NCBI GenBank assembly: GCA_013001935.1
Contig: JABDKZ010000348.1
Location: 1-5,068 of the forward strand
Source of the DNA: Maribacter sp.
GTDB lineage: Bacteria > Bacteroidota > Bacteroidia > Flavobacteriales > Flavobacteriaceae
Length of the DNA stretch: 5,068 nucleotides
Reading direction: 5' to 3'
Shown here: piece after piece, positions 1 through 5,068 of the stretch
Layout: the number at the start of each line of letters is the position of its first letter
Numbering within the stretch: the first letter of the stretch is position 1
Notes under the pieces: model-generated
What the model was told of the DNA's origin: nothing
The model's database searches: none
What the model saw: the letters and a program-made list of their open reading frames with translations, nothing else
Translations under genes and position numbers: made by a program

Positions 1-378
1 ATGGTTACCGTTTATGGCTTGAATGATGAAATTGGCAACCTTACCTACTATGATTCTTCAAGTCAAAACGAATATGGCTTTACAAAACCTTATAGTGAGG
101 AAACTGCAAGAAAAATAGATGCTGAGATTTCGCAGATTATTGAAAAGCAATACCTGAGAGCAATAGATGTTCTGGAAAAGAATAAGGATAAGCTAATTGA
201 ACTAGCCGAACGCCTTCTAGAAAAAGAAGTGATATTCAAGGAAGATCTAGAAAAGATTTTTGGCCAAAGACCATTCGAAAAAACATTTGATGGTAAAGGC
301 CAAGAAGTAACGAAAGAAGAGGTTATTGTTGAGGAGGAACCTCCGATGAACAAGGAGGAAGAAAAAGAAAATAAATAG
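1..378 (+). CDS. ftsH: ATP-dependent zinc metalloprotease FtsH, C-terminal part (5' end outside window)
   Basis: This is the last 125 residues of FtsH, the inner-membrane AAA+ protease that extracts and degrades membrane and regulatory proteins. The fragment starts at the MVTVYGL motif of the M41 peptidase domain (compare MVTQWG in E. coli FtsH). It continues through the helical segment YSEETARKIDAEI, a hallmark of the domain, to about residue 95. The rest is a charged, Glu/Lys-rich tail (about residues 100-125), typical of flavobacterial FtsH and probably disordered. The transmembrane segments, AAA module, HEXXH zinc site and third zinc ligand all lie upstream of the window. The ATG at base 1 is an internal Met codon, not the start. 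The gene ends with TAG 59 bases before the LUD-domain gene, with no hairpin terminator visible, so read-through into the lipid genes is possible. The family assignment is secure. Confidence 0.96.
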   Translation: MVTVYGLNDEIGNLTYYDSSSQNEYGFTKPYSEETARKIDAEISQIIEKQYLRAIDVLEKNKDKLIELAERLLEKEVIFKEDLEKIFGQRPFEKTFDGKGQEVTKEEVIVEEEPPMNKEEEKENK

Positions 379-437
379 ATGTATTTTACGTTCTCCTTAC
401 ATATCAGAGGACGCGATAAGAAGTTTTAATTAAGTTA

Positions 438-1049
438 ATGGGGTTTATTGACAAACTTTTTGGCGGTGGCAAAAAAAAGGTTTCCAAAGAAACAGCAGAA
501 ACCCGTGGCGTTCATATGCCTGACCTAAATATTCCTGTTGATGAAAAATTCACCATTCACTTTAAGAATAACGGCGGTAAGTTCATCTATTGTGACTCTT
601 TTCAAGAAATTTCGGAAGCCCTCCAAAACATCGTAACGGAAAATAATTGGCAAAAACATCCATTTTTTGCCATGAACCCAATGTTGGAAGAAAGGTTTTC
701 CAAAGAGAATATAACCTTTACTCGCAAGGCCAAGGAAAGTGATGTTTTCTTTACAACCTGTGAGCACTTGATCGCCCAAAACGGTTCTATCTTAGTTTGC
801 TCCAATCAATTAATGGAAAAAAAGCTCAAAGAACTTCCGGACAATGTTATAGTTTTTGCAACCACAAGCCAATTAGTAGAATCTATCGGCGAGGGATTAA
901 AGAAGATAAAGAAAAAATATGGGCATAGTATTCCTGCAAATATTACTACGCTCAAACACTTTCAATCTACAAACGAAAATTCAAACGATTTTTTAACATA
1001 CGGTAGTAGCTCCAAAAATCTTTACCTTTTACTTTTGGAGGATCTATAG
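438..1049 (+). CDS. LUD-domain protein (LutC/YkgG-like, divergent), function unknown
   Basis: This 203-residue soluble protein shows the outline of a LUD domain, the fold of lactate-utilisation proteins LutC/LutB. It has a short basic Gly/Lys N-terminus (GGGKKK, residues 9-14). The CEHLIAQNGSILVCSN segment (residues 108-123) corresponds to the family's Ala-Asp-x-x-Ile-Ala-x-x-Gly-ser/thr core strand. It is followed by LPDNVIVFATTSQLV (133-147), like the P-x-x-H-I-x-V-V strand. The usual C-terminal motifs (Gly-Pro-Ser-x-Thr-Ala-Asp-Ile-Glu and Gly-x-His-Gly-Pro) are replaced by HFQSTNENSNDF and YGSSSKN, so a substrate or cofactor role like LutC's cannot be assumed. No lutA or lutB gene is adjacent. 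The gene stops 1 base before cdsA, and its last codons carry the GGAGG that precedes the cdsA start. Its position suggests a role linked to membrane or envelope upkeep, but that is inference. The start is the first ATG after the ftsH stop in this frame and gives the expected length. Confidence 0.8.
   Translation: MGFIDKLFGGGKKKVSKETAETRGVHMPDLNIPVDEKFTIHFKNNGGKFIYCDSFQEISEALQNIVTENNWQKHPFFAMNPMLEERFSKENITFTRKAKESDVFFTTCEHLIAQNGSILVCSNQLMEKKLKELPDNVIVFATTSQLVESIGEGLKKIKKKYGHSIPANITTLKHFQSTNENSNDFLTYGSSSKNLYLLLLEDL
1037..1041 (+). promoter_or_regulatory. Shine-Dalgarno-like GGAGG ahead of cdsA
   Basis: GGAGG lies 9 bases upstream of the cdsA ATG, inside the last codons of the LUD gene (Leu-Glu-Asp-Leu-stop). 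Bacteroidota genes usually lack functional Shine-Dalgarno sites, and the psd, acyl-CoA-binding-protein and creatininase starts in this window have none. This may be a real initiation aid or just the coding sequence for Leu-Glu-Asp. Its position supports the chosen cdsA start. Confidence 0.4.
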
Positions 1050-1050
1050 T

Positions 1051-1854
1051 ATGAAAGAAGTTTTAAGAAGGGCACTTTCCGGGGCAGTTTACATCGTTCT
1101 ATTACTTTCTGCGGTATTTCTCAGTTCCGATGCTTTTGACTTTCTTTTCATGACTTTTGGACTTGCTTGTCTTTATGAATACAAAAGACTGGTACACCTC
1201 AAAGGGTACCATATTTTTATAGCGTATCTAGCAATATGGTGGGCATTCATTTATTTGGTTCATGATAAATGGTTGATAAACATACTCATGTTCCTTACCA
1301 TATCAATGAATATTGCATTGCTCTTTTTTCTATTTTCGAAAAGGAAAAAGCCATTCAGTTTTTTTCAAAAGTTTATTATTGGTCTTTTTTATATAGGAGG
1401 TGGATGTATTTTCCTTACCATGATACCCTATAAGGATAATGATTTTGCAAAATTACTGATTATAGGTATTTTTATATTGATATGGGTTAATGATTCATTT
1501 GCCTACCTTGTCGGAAGTACCATAGGACGCAACAAATTATTTACAGCGGTATCCCCTAAAAAGACCATAGAAGGTACCGTAGGCGGTTTTGTTTTTGCGA
1601 TGGTTGCGGCATATTTCTTGGGCAAATACGAACCTATTATCACCCCTTTGCAATGGTTTATATTGGCAACCATTATCGTACTCTTTGGTACTTTAGGGGA
1701 TTTAATAGAATCTAAACTGAAAAGGGCGGCAGGAGTAAAAGATAGTGGGGCCATAATTCCTGGGCACGGCGGTATGTTAGATCGATTGGATAGTATGGTA
1801 TTTGCTGCCCCATTTGCCTATTTAACGCTTAATATTTTTGCTTATGTTTCATAG
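1051..1854 (+). CDS. cdsA: Phosphatidate cytidylyltransferase (CDP-diglyceride synthase)
   Basis: This integral membrane enzyme makes CDP-diacylglycerol from phosphatidate and CTP, the branch point for bacterial phospholipids. The 267-residue protein is the usual CdsA length and consists of hydrophobic helices (for example about 10-28, 54-70, 76-95, 107-125, 132-153, 176-190 and 200-213). The C-terminal family signature is complete at residues 221-247: S-K-L-K-R, four residues, K-D-S-G, then P-G-H-G-G and D-R-L-D. Two further conserved stretches are visible: WVNDSFAYLVG (145-155, with Asp148) and SPKKTIEG (168-175). Asp217 in GDLIESK is the other likely metal-binding acid. The ATG follows the LUD stop by 1 base, and the 3' end overlaps psd by 11 bases. 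This supports translational coupling with the next gene, which acts two steps later in the same pathway. Confidence 0.97.
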   Translation: MKEVLRRALSGAVYIVLLLSAVFLSSDAFDFLFMTFGLACLYEYKRLVHLKGYHIFIAYLAIWWAFIYLVHDKWLINILMFLTISMNIALLFFLFSKRKKPFSFFQKFIIGLFYIGGGCIFLTMIPYKDNDFAKLLIIGIFILIWVNDSFAYLVGSTIGRNKLFTAVSPKKTIEGTVGGFVFAMVAAYFLGKYEPIITPLQWFILATIIVLFGTLGDLIESKLKRAAGVKDSGAIIPGHGGMLDRLDSMVFAAPFAYLTLNIFAYVS

Positions 1855-2524
1855 AGAGGGTCAATCCATTATCATAACTACCTTCTTATTAGTTGTAGCC
1901 ATAGTCCTTATTTCAGAGTTTTATGTAGTAAACGATTGGATACGATGGAGTCTGCAATGTACTTCGATTTTGGTTTTGGTTTTGATACTACAGTTTTTCC
2001 GAAATCCAAAAAGAGGGGCAAACAATCTTTTCGATGAAATATTGGCGCCTGTAGACGGTAAAGTGGTTGTGATTGAAGAAGTTATGGAAACTGAATATTT
2101 TAATGAAAAACGCATGCAGGTCTCTATATTCATGTCACCATTTAATGTACATGTAACACGCTACCCTATCAGCGGAACAATTAAATATTCCAAATACCAT
2201 CCTGGTAAGTACTTGGTAGCTTGGCACCCAAAATCGAGTACGGATAATGAACGTACCACGGTGGTCATTAACACCCCCAAATTTGGAGAAATACTCTATC
2301 GCCAAATTGCCGGTGCCCTTGCCAGACGAATCATTAACTATGCAGAAGTAGGTGATAGCGTGCATCAAGGCGAAGATGCAGGTTTCATCAAATTTGGTTC
2401 TAGGGTCGACTTATTATTACCTTTGGATTGTGGTATTGCCGTAAAATTGAATCAGAAAGTAGTTGGTGCTAAAACCTGTATTGCAACTTTTGTCGACAAA
2501 AATGAAAAAGGAGACTTTAAATAA
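1844..2524 (+). CDS. psd: Phosphatidylserine decarboxylase proenzyme, short type
   Basis: This pyruvoyl enzyme decarboxylates phosphatidylserine to phosphatidylethanolamine at the cytoplasmic membrane. The 226-residue form belongs to the compact Psd type (about 220 residues) common in Bacteroidota. The N-terminus has two hydrophobic segments (about 8-27 and 36-52). APVDGKVV (68-75, Asp71) and MSPFNVHVTRYP (97-108, His103) match conserved family blocks. FGSRVDL (184-190) holds the Gly185-Ser186 self-cleavage site: cleavage should give a beta chain of about 185 residues and an alpha chain of about 41 residues with an N-terminal pyruvoyl group. By eye alignment, Arg106 sits where E. coli Psd has the second His of its DYHRVH motif, as is usual for the short type. 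I chose the ATG at 1844 over a TTG two codons upstream because the protein then begins MFHREG, the typical flavobacterial N-terminus. It overlaps cdsA by 11 bases and the next gene by 23. Confidence 0.95.
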   Translation: MFHREGQSIIITTFLLVVAIVLISEFYVVNDWIRWSLQCTSILVLVLILQFFRNPKRGANNLFDEILAPVDGKVVVIEEVMETEYFNEKRMQVSIFMSPFNVHVTRYPISGTIKYSKYHPGKYLVAWHPKSSTDNERTTVVINTPKFGEILYRQIAGALARRIINYAEVGDSVHQGEDAGFIKFGSRVDLLLPLDCGIAVKLNQKVVGAKTCIATFVDKNEKGDFK

Positions 2525-2762
2525 AAACTTTGAACAAGCTGTTGCGTACTTGAACAGTTACAAAGATCCCTTACCGGCAGACTTATTGCTTAAACTTTAC
2601 GCATACTATAAGATTGCCAACAAGAATTATGATAATCCTGGCAGTAAAACCCCTCTTATCAACGCCTTTAAGACCAATGCATTGATACAAGCTAAAGATA
2701 TAAGTCGCGAAGATGCCATGAAAGCCTATATAAAGCTAATCAAAAAGGAGGTTAAAAAGTAA
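2502..2762 (+). CDS. Acyl-CoA-binding protein (ACBP family)
   Basis: This small cytosolic four-helix protein of 86 residues, the classical ACBP length, is expected to bind medium- and long-chain acyl-CoA. Ligand-contact positions known from bovine ACBP are recognisable: Tyr33, Tyr36 and Lys37 (YAYYK, for bovine Tyr28, Tyr31, Lys32), Lys57 (for Lys54) and Tyr76 in AMKAYI (for Tyr73). The SREDAMKAYI block near the C-terminus is highly typical. Two conserved Trp positions of the K-W-D-A-W segment read Thr58 and Leu61 here, which is unusual. The ATG at 2502 is chosen over an in-frame TTG at 2463 because it gives the canonical N-terminus; it lies within psd, overlapping it by 23 bases, so translation is probably coupled. 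No Shine-Dalgarno site is visible. The gene ends 14 bases before the convergent creatininase-family gene. A role buffering acyl-CoA near phospholipid synthesis is inferred from context. Confidence 0.92.
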   Translation: MKKETLNKNFEQAVAYLNSYKDPLPADLLLKLYAYYKIANKNYDNPGSKTPLINAFKTNALIQAKDISREDAMKAYIKLIKKEVKK

Positions 2763-2776
2763 GGCTGCGAATTACG

Positions 2777-3541
2777 CTATTCATATAAATCCTTCAAGTC
2801 TGCCTCACAAAGTTCAATAATAAAATCCCCTATTTTGCGTGTTACGTCCCTAAAGAATCTTTCTCCCTTTTCCTTGGTGGCGTGCATAGGGTTGCCAACA
2901 CCGGTATCTTCACTAATTTGTGACCATTTACGCTCTGCCCAAACCCATCCCTCTTTGAATGATTTAATTCTAAAACTTTTTGCTGCCCCTGTACCCCATT
3001 GTGTTTTTGGAAGTACTAATTCAGGTTTCAAATAGAGGATTAAACTGGTCTCCATTTCATCGGCATGATCACCCACATTATCAAAATACTTAGATCTATC
3101 CATAGATTGAAACCAGTTAGAGAAACAAATGAACATCTCTGGAAATTTTAAGCCCAATTCACGAACCAAGGGTTTAAAGTTATTCCCACCATGGCTGTTG
3201 AATATCATCAGTTTTTTTATCCCCTGTCTATTTAGTACCTCGACCACATCCTTTAATAATGCCAATTGGGTACTTGGGTTCAAATTAATGTCTAAATAAA
3301 TATCGGGTTGACCGGTATTTACACCGAAAGGAATTGAAGGTAATACGATGACCTTACTGCCATTTTCCCAAGCCAATCGCGCAGATTCAGCTGCCAAGGC
3401 ATCACTTTCATACACGTCAGTGGCATAGGGTAAATGGTAATTATGTGCTTCCGTAGCTCCCCAGGGTAGTATTGCCAATTCAAATTTGGAATCTTTAAGT
3501 GACTGCCAGTTCGTTTCCGCTAATATATATGGTCTTATCAT
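2777..3541 (-). CDS. Creatininase-family metal-dependent amidohydrolase
   Basis: This 254-residue protein of the creatininase (creatinine amidohydrolase) family has the usual length and no signal peptide. The metal-binding start motif is intact: WGATEAHNYHLPYATD (27-42), with Glu31, His33 and Asp42 at the spacing of creatininase Glu34, His36 and Asp45. His117 in NSHGGN (115-120) corresponds to creatininase His120. Where creatininase has Glu122 this protein has Gly119, so the last ligand is probably an acid in the HADEMETS block (159-166; Glu162 or Glu164), as in non-creatininase members. True creatinine hydrolysis is therefore unlikely. The family also contains the ArfB formamidopyrimidine deformylase and the peptidase MftE, so substrate cannot be read from sequence. 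It lies 13 bases downstream of the AGMO-like gene and is very likely co-transcribed with it. The leader before the ATG is A/T-rich without a Shine-Dalgarno site. Confidence 0.9.
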   Translation of the reverse strand: MIRPYILAETNWQSLKDSKFELAILPWGATEAHNYHLPYATDVYESDALAAESARLAWENGSKVIVLPSIPFGVNTGQPDIYLDINLNPSTQLALLKDVVEVLNRQGIKKLMIFNSHGGNNFKPLVRELGLKFPEMFICFSNWFQSMDRSKYFDNVGDHADEMETSLILYLKPELVLPKTQWGTGAAKSFRIKSFKEGWVWAERKWSQISEDTGVGNPMHATKEKGERFFRDVTRKIGDFIIELCEADLKDLYE

Positions 3542-3554
3542 AAACTGTTTTTAA

Positions 3555-4823
3555 CTAAAAAGCCACTTTTTTAATCGAAGGCCTATTTTCAATAAAGGTG
3601 AAATATACTGCAGCCATGATGGTAACTAAAAAGTAACATGCGATTAGAAGGCTGCCTGATTTAATATAAGAATCAATTCCAAACCAGTCACTTGTATTAA
3701 AAATAAGACCGATACCTGCAATTCCACGAAATAGTTCTATCCAAACCGCATAACTCTTTCTATCAATTAAAGTAGTATACCCATAAATTCCGATAAAGAC
3801 ATAAGCTCCAAATAGTAACAGCCCTTCAAAACCAATGGCCGTATAATTAAAGAACATAAAAAGCAATAAAAATGTGGTTGCCAATAATTGAAAAATGGCA
3901 TACCCCTTTAATGCATTAGAAGCCGGAGTTTTATAGCGTTTAAAATGATATACATCCTCAATTATTGCAATTGGAAAAGACTTTTTGACGTCTGCTGGGC
4001 GCCAACCGGTTGGCATAAACCAAATTCGTAATTTATCCCAATAACTCTTAGTTCGCCAGGCATCCTTTATCAAACGCCATATATGTTGAAAATTAATTAG
4101 TATTGGGTTCCAGGTCGAAGCAGGTTTTAAGACTCCATATTGCGGTGGCACATTATCTAATTCTTCTTGAAAAGTTCCAAACCAACGGTCCCAAATACAA
4201 AGAATCTGTCCAAGATTTTTGTCAATATACTCCGGATTAATGGCATGGTGTACCCGATGTTGTGAAGGGGTAATTATAAGATACTCTAACCATCCTAATC
4301 TTCCAATATGTTGCGTATGATACCAAAATTGTGCGAATAAATGTATGGGGGCCAGCACCGCAATCACCTTACTTGGGACGCCTAAAAGAGCAGCTGGAAT
4401 CAATAGTAAAGGGAAATATCCCAATAGATTCGAAATTGATTGGCGCAGGGCACATGCCAAATTAAACTCCTCACTACTGTGGTGAATAACATGCTGATTC
4501 CAGAAAAAATTTATCTTATGACTCAGTCTGTGATTCCAATAACCGGCAAAATCAAGAGCTAAAAATGCAATTAACCATACAATCCAGGAGGACCTTATTT
4601 CAAGTAATGCTAAATGCTCCAATAAATAGGGGTAAGTAACAATAATGACCCCAATACCCAATGAATCCTTAACAATATTGGTTAGTCCCGAACTTATACT
4701 CGAAACTGAATCCATCACCTTATGTTTTTGATTTTTTACAAAATAACCATAAGCAATCTCTATGATCAGAAGAATCATAAAAAAGGGAATGGCATATAAA
4801 AGGGCATTTGCGTAGGCTTCCAA
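3555..4823 (-). CDS. Membrane fatty-acid-hydroxylase/sterol-desaturase superfamily protein, alkylglycerol-monooxygenase-like
   Basis: This 422-residue polytopic membrane protein carries the diiron histidine boxes of the superfamily: HRLSH (98-102), HVIHH (111-115) and QHRVHH (188-193), plus His161, His169 and His172 between them. It resembles animal alkylglycerol monooxygenase (AGMO/TMEM195), which cleaves ether lipids with tetrahydrobiopterin, more than plain sterol desaturases. Matching parts are HHSSEEFNLACALRQS (114-129), WYHT (167-170), the stretch after box 3 with IDKN and WDRWFGTF (200-218), and a hydrophobic C-terminal third (about 308-410) with several helices. Substrate in bacteria is unknown; ether-lipid cleavage is a guess. 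The start is inferred to be TTG at 4823: an in-frame TAA is the very next codon upstream, and the next ATG is residue 16, inside the first membrane helix. The creatininase-family gene follows after 13 bases. Confidence 0.88.
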   Translation of the reverse strand: MEAYANALLYAIPFFMILLIIEIAYGYFVKNQKHKVMDSVSSISSGLTNIVKDSLGIGVIIVTYPYLLEHLALLEIRSSWIVWLIAFLALDFAGYWNHRLSHKINFFWNQHVIHHSSEEFNLACALRQSISNLLGYFPLLLIPAALLGVPSKVIAVLAPIHLFAQFWYHTQHIGRLGWLEYLIITPSQHRVHHAINPEYIDKNLGQILCIWDRWFGTFQEELDNVPPQYGVLKPASTWNPILINFQHIWRLIKDAWRTKSYWDKLRIWFMPTGWRPADVKKSFPIAIIEDVYHFKRYKTPASNALKGYAIFQLLATTFLLLFMFFNYTAIGFEGLLLFGAYVFIGIYGYTTLIDRKSYAVWIELFRGIAGIGLIFNTSDWFGIDSYIKSGSLLIACYFLVTIMAAVYFTFIENRPSIKKVAF

Positions 4824-4828
4824 TTATT

Positions 4829-4838
4829 ACAAATTTGT
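4829..4838. repeat. Perfect 10-bp palindrome ACAAATTTGT before the AGMO-like gene
   Basis: This self-complementary decamer sits between the putative -7 box and the TTG start, where the transcript would begin. It could be a small operator half-set, but A/T-rich decamer palindromes also arise by chance and the symmetry does not extend into the flanks. Confidence 0.25.
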
Positions 4839-4844
4839 GCGATA

Positions 4845-4852
4845 CAAATATA
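4845..4852 (-). promoter_or_regulatory. Putative Bacteroidota-type -7 promoter box for the AGMO-like/creatininase pair
   Basis: On the minus strand this reads TATATTTG, an exact match to the TAnnTTTG -7 consensus of Bacteroidota housekeeping promoters. It lies 21 bases ahead of the TTG start, which would give a leader of roughly 15 bases. No TTTG-like -33 element is present about 19 bases further upstream, so the promoter may be weak, activator-dependent or a chance match. It falls in the 68-base gap between ppk2 and the AGMO-like gene, the only place here where a separate promoter for the pair would be expected. Confidence 0.4.
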
Positions 4853-4891
4853 ATTAAATTGAAATTTGCCCTATTTCACCCCTAATTTGTC

Positions 4892-5068
4892 TTAATCGTT
4901 ATAGGGTATTGTCTTTAAAATATGTTCTATGGCTGCAATACGAGCTTCTGTTTTCTTATTGGCATCTATAATTATCCAAGGGGCATGGTCTGTATTTGTA
5001 TCTCTTAGCATCACCTCCTTATATTTAGTATATACATCCCACAGTTTTCGGGCACTTTCGTCCATAGG
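4892..5068 (-). CDS. ppk2: Polyphosphate kinase 2, C-terminal part (5' end outside window)
   Basis: The reading frame entering from the right edge encodes 58 residues ending with TAA. It is the C-terminal end of a PPK2-family enzyme, which transfers phosphate between polyphosphate and nucleotides. The fragment begins within the Ser-Pro-Met-Asp motif (PMDESARKLWDVY), so the Met at residue 2 is internal. It continues with YKEVML (16-21), then TDHAPWIIIDANKK (26-39) and EARIAAIEHIL (41-51), close to the family's T-D-H-A-P-W-x-I-I and R-x-x-A-I-x-H-L-L blocks. The Walker A and B motifs and lid module lie outside the window, so the subclass (nucleoside mono- or diphosphate specificity) cannot be decided. 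It stops 68 bases before the AGMO-like start, on the same strand, with no clear terminator between them. Confidence 0.9.
   Translation of the reverse strand, partial: PMDESARKLWDVYTKYKEVMLRDTNTDHAPWIIIDANKKTEARIAAIEHILKTIPYND

Noticed and set aside
438..1049. Naming the gene lutC (lactate utilisation)
   Set aside because: The C-terminal LUD motifs are degenerate and no lutA or lutB lies beside it; the context is phospholipid synthesis.
1833..1840. TATTTTTG, a match to the TAnnTTTG -7 consensus, just before psd
   Set aside because: It lies inside the cdsA coding sequence, would start transcription at or after the psd ATG, and the nearest TTTG upstream is only 16 bases away. Chance match in A/T-rich coding DNA.
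2766..2776. Possible terminator hairpin (GCG...CGC) between the converging genes
   Set aside because: The stem is only three base pairs with a mismatched interior; the run of Ts following it on the minus strand belongs to the ACBP coding sequence. Not convincing.
2835..3035. 66-residue plus-strand reading frame within the creatininase-family gene
   Set aside because: It is a shadow of a well-supported gene on the other strand, with no recognisable motifs.
2777..3541. Naming the gene creatininase (creatinine amidohydrolase) outright
   Set aside because: The creatininase Glu122 metal ligand is replaced by Gly119 and no creatinase or sarcosine oxidase gene is adjacent, so only the family name is supported.
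4853..4891. Possible terminator or inverted repeat after ppk2
   Set aside because: The AAATT-type repeats here do not form a stable stem and no T-run follows; the stretch is simply A/T-rich.

Overview
The window looks like chromosomal DNA from a member of the Bacteroidota, most likely the family Flavobacteriaceae. The evidence is a low GC content (judged by eye), A/T-rich gene leaders with almost no Shine-Dalgarno sites, the gene order ftsH / LUD-domain gene / cdsA / psd / acyl-CoA-binding protein, and the short-type phosphatidylserine decarboxylase. Genus cannot be assigned from the sequence alone. Coding density is very high: the longest stretch without a gene is 68 bases. I see no tRNA or rRNA gene, mobile element, CRISPR array or long repeat.

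Left half (1-2762, plus strand): a membrane-lipid and membrane-quality-control run. It begins with the 3' end of ftsH (membrane AAA+ zinc protease), followed by a divergent LUD-domain protein, cdsA (makes CDP-diacylglycerol), psd (makes phosphatidylethanolamine) and a small acyl-CoA-binding protein. From the LUD gene onward the genes are separated by 1 base or overlap by 11 and 23 bases, so they are very probably one translationally coupled transcript. CdsA and Psd are the first and last steps of the CDP-DAG to PE route; the middle enzyme, phosphatidylserine synthase, is not in the window.

Right half (2777-5068, minus strand): three genes read toward the lipid run and meet it tail to tail across only 14 bases. 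In transcription order they are the 3' end of a class 2 polyphosphate kinase (ppk2), a membrane fatty-acid-hydroxylase/sterol-desaturase superfamily protein that resembles alkylglycerol monooxygenase, and a creatininase-family metal-dependent amidohydrolase. The last two are only 13 bases apart and probably form an operon. The monooxygenase-like gene appears to start at TTG just after a Bacteroidota-type -7 box.

Nothing here clearly amounts to a new system. The points most worth checking are the AGMO-like/creatininase pair (a possible pterin connection, speculative), the degenerate LUD protein embedded in the phospholipid cluster, and the acyl-CoA-binding protein with altered aromatic positions.
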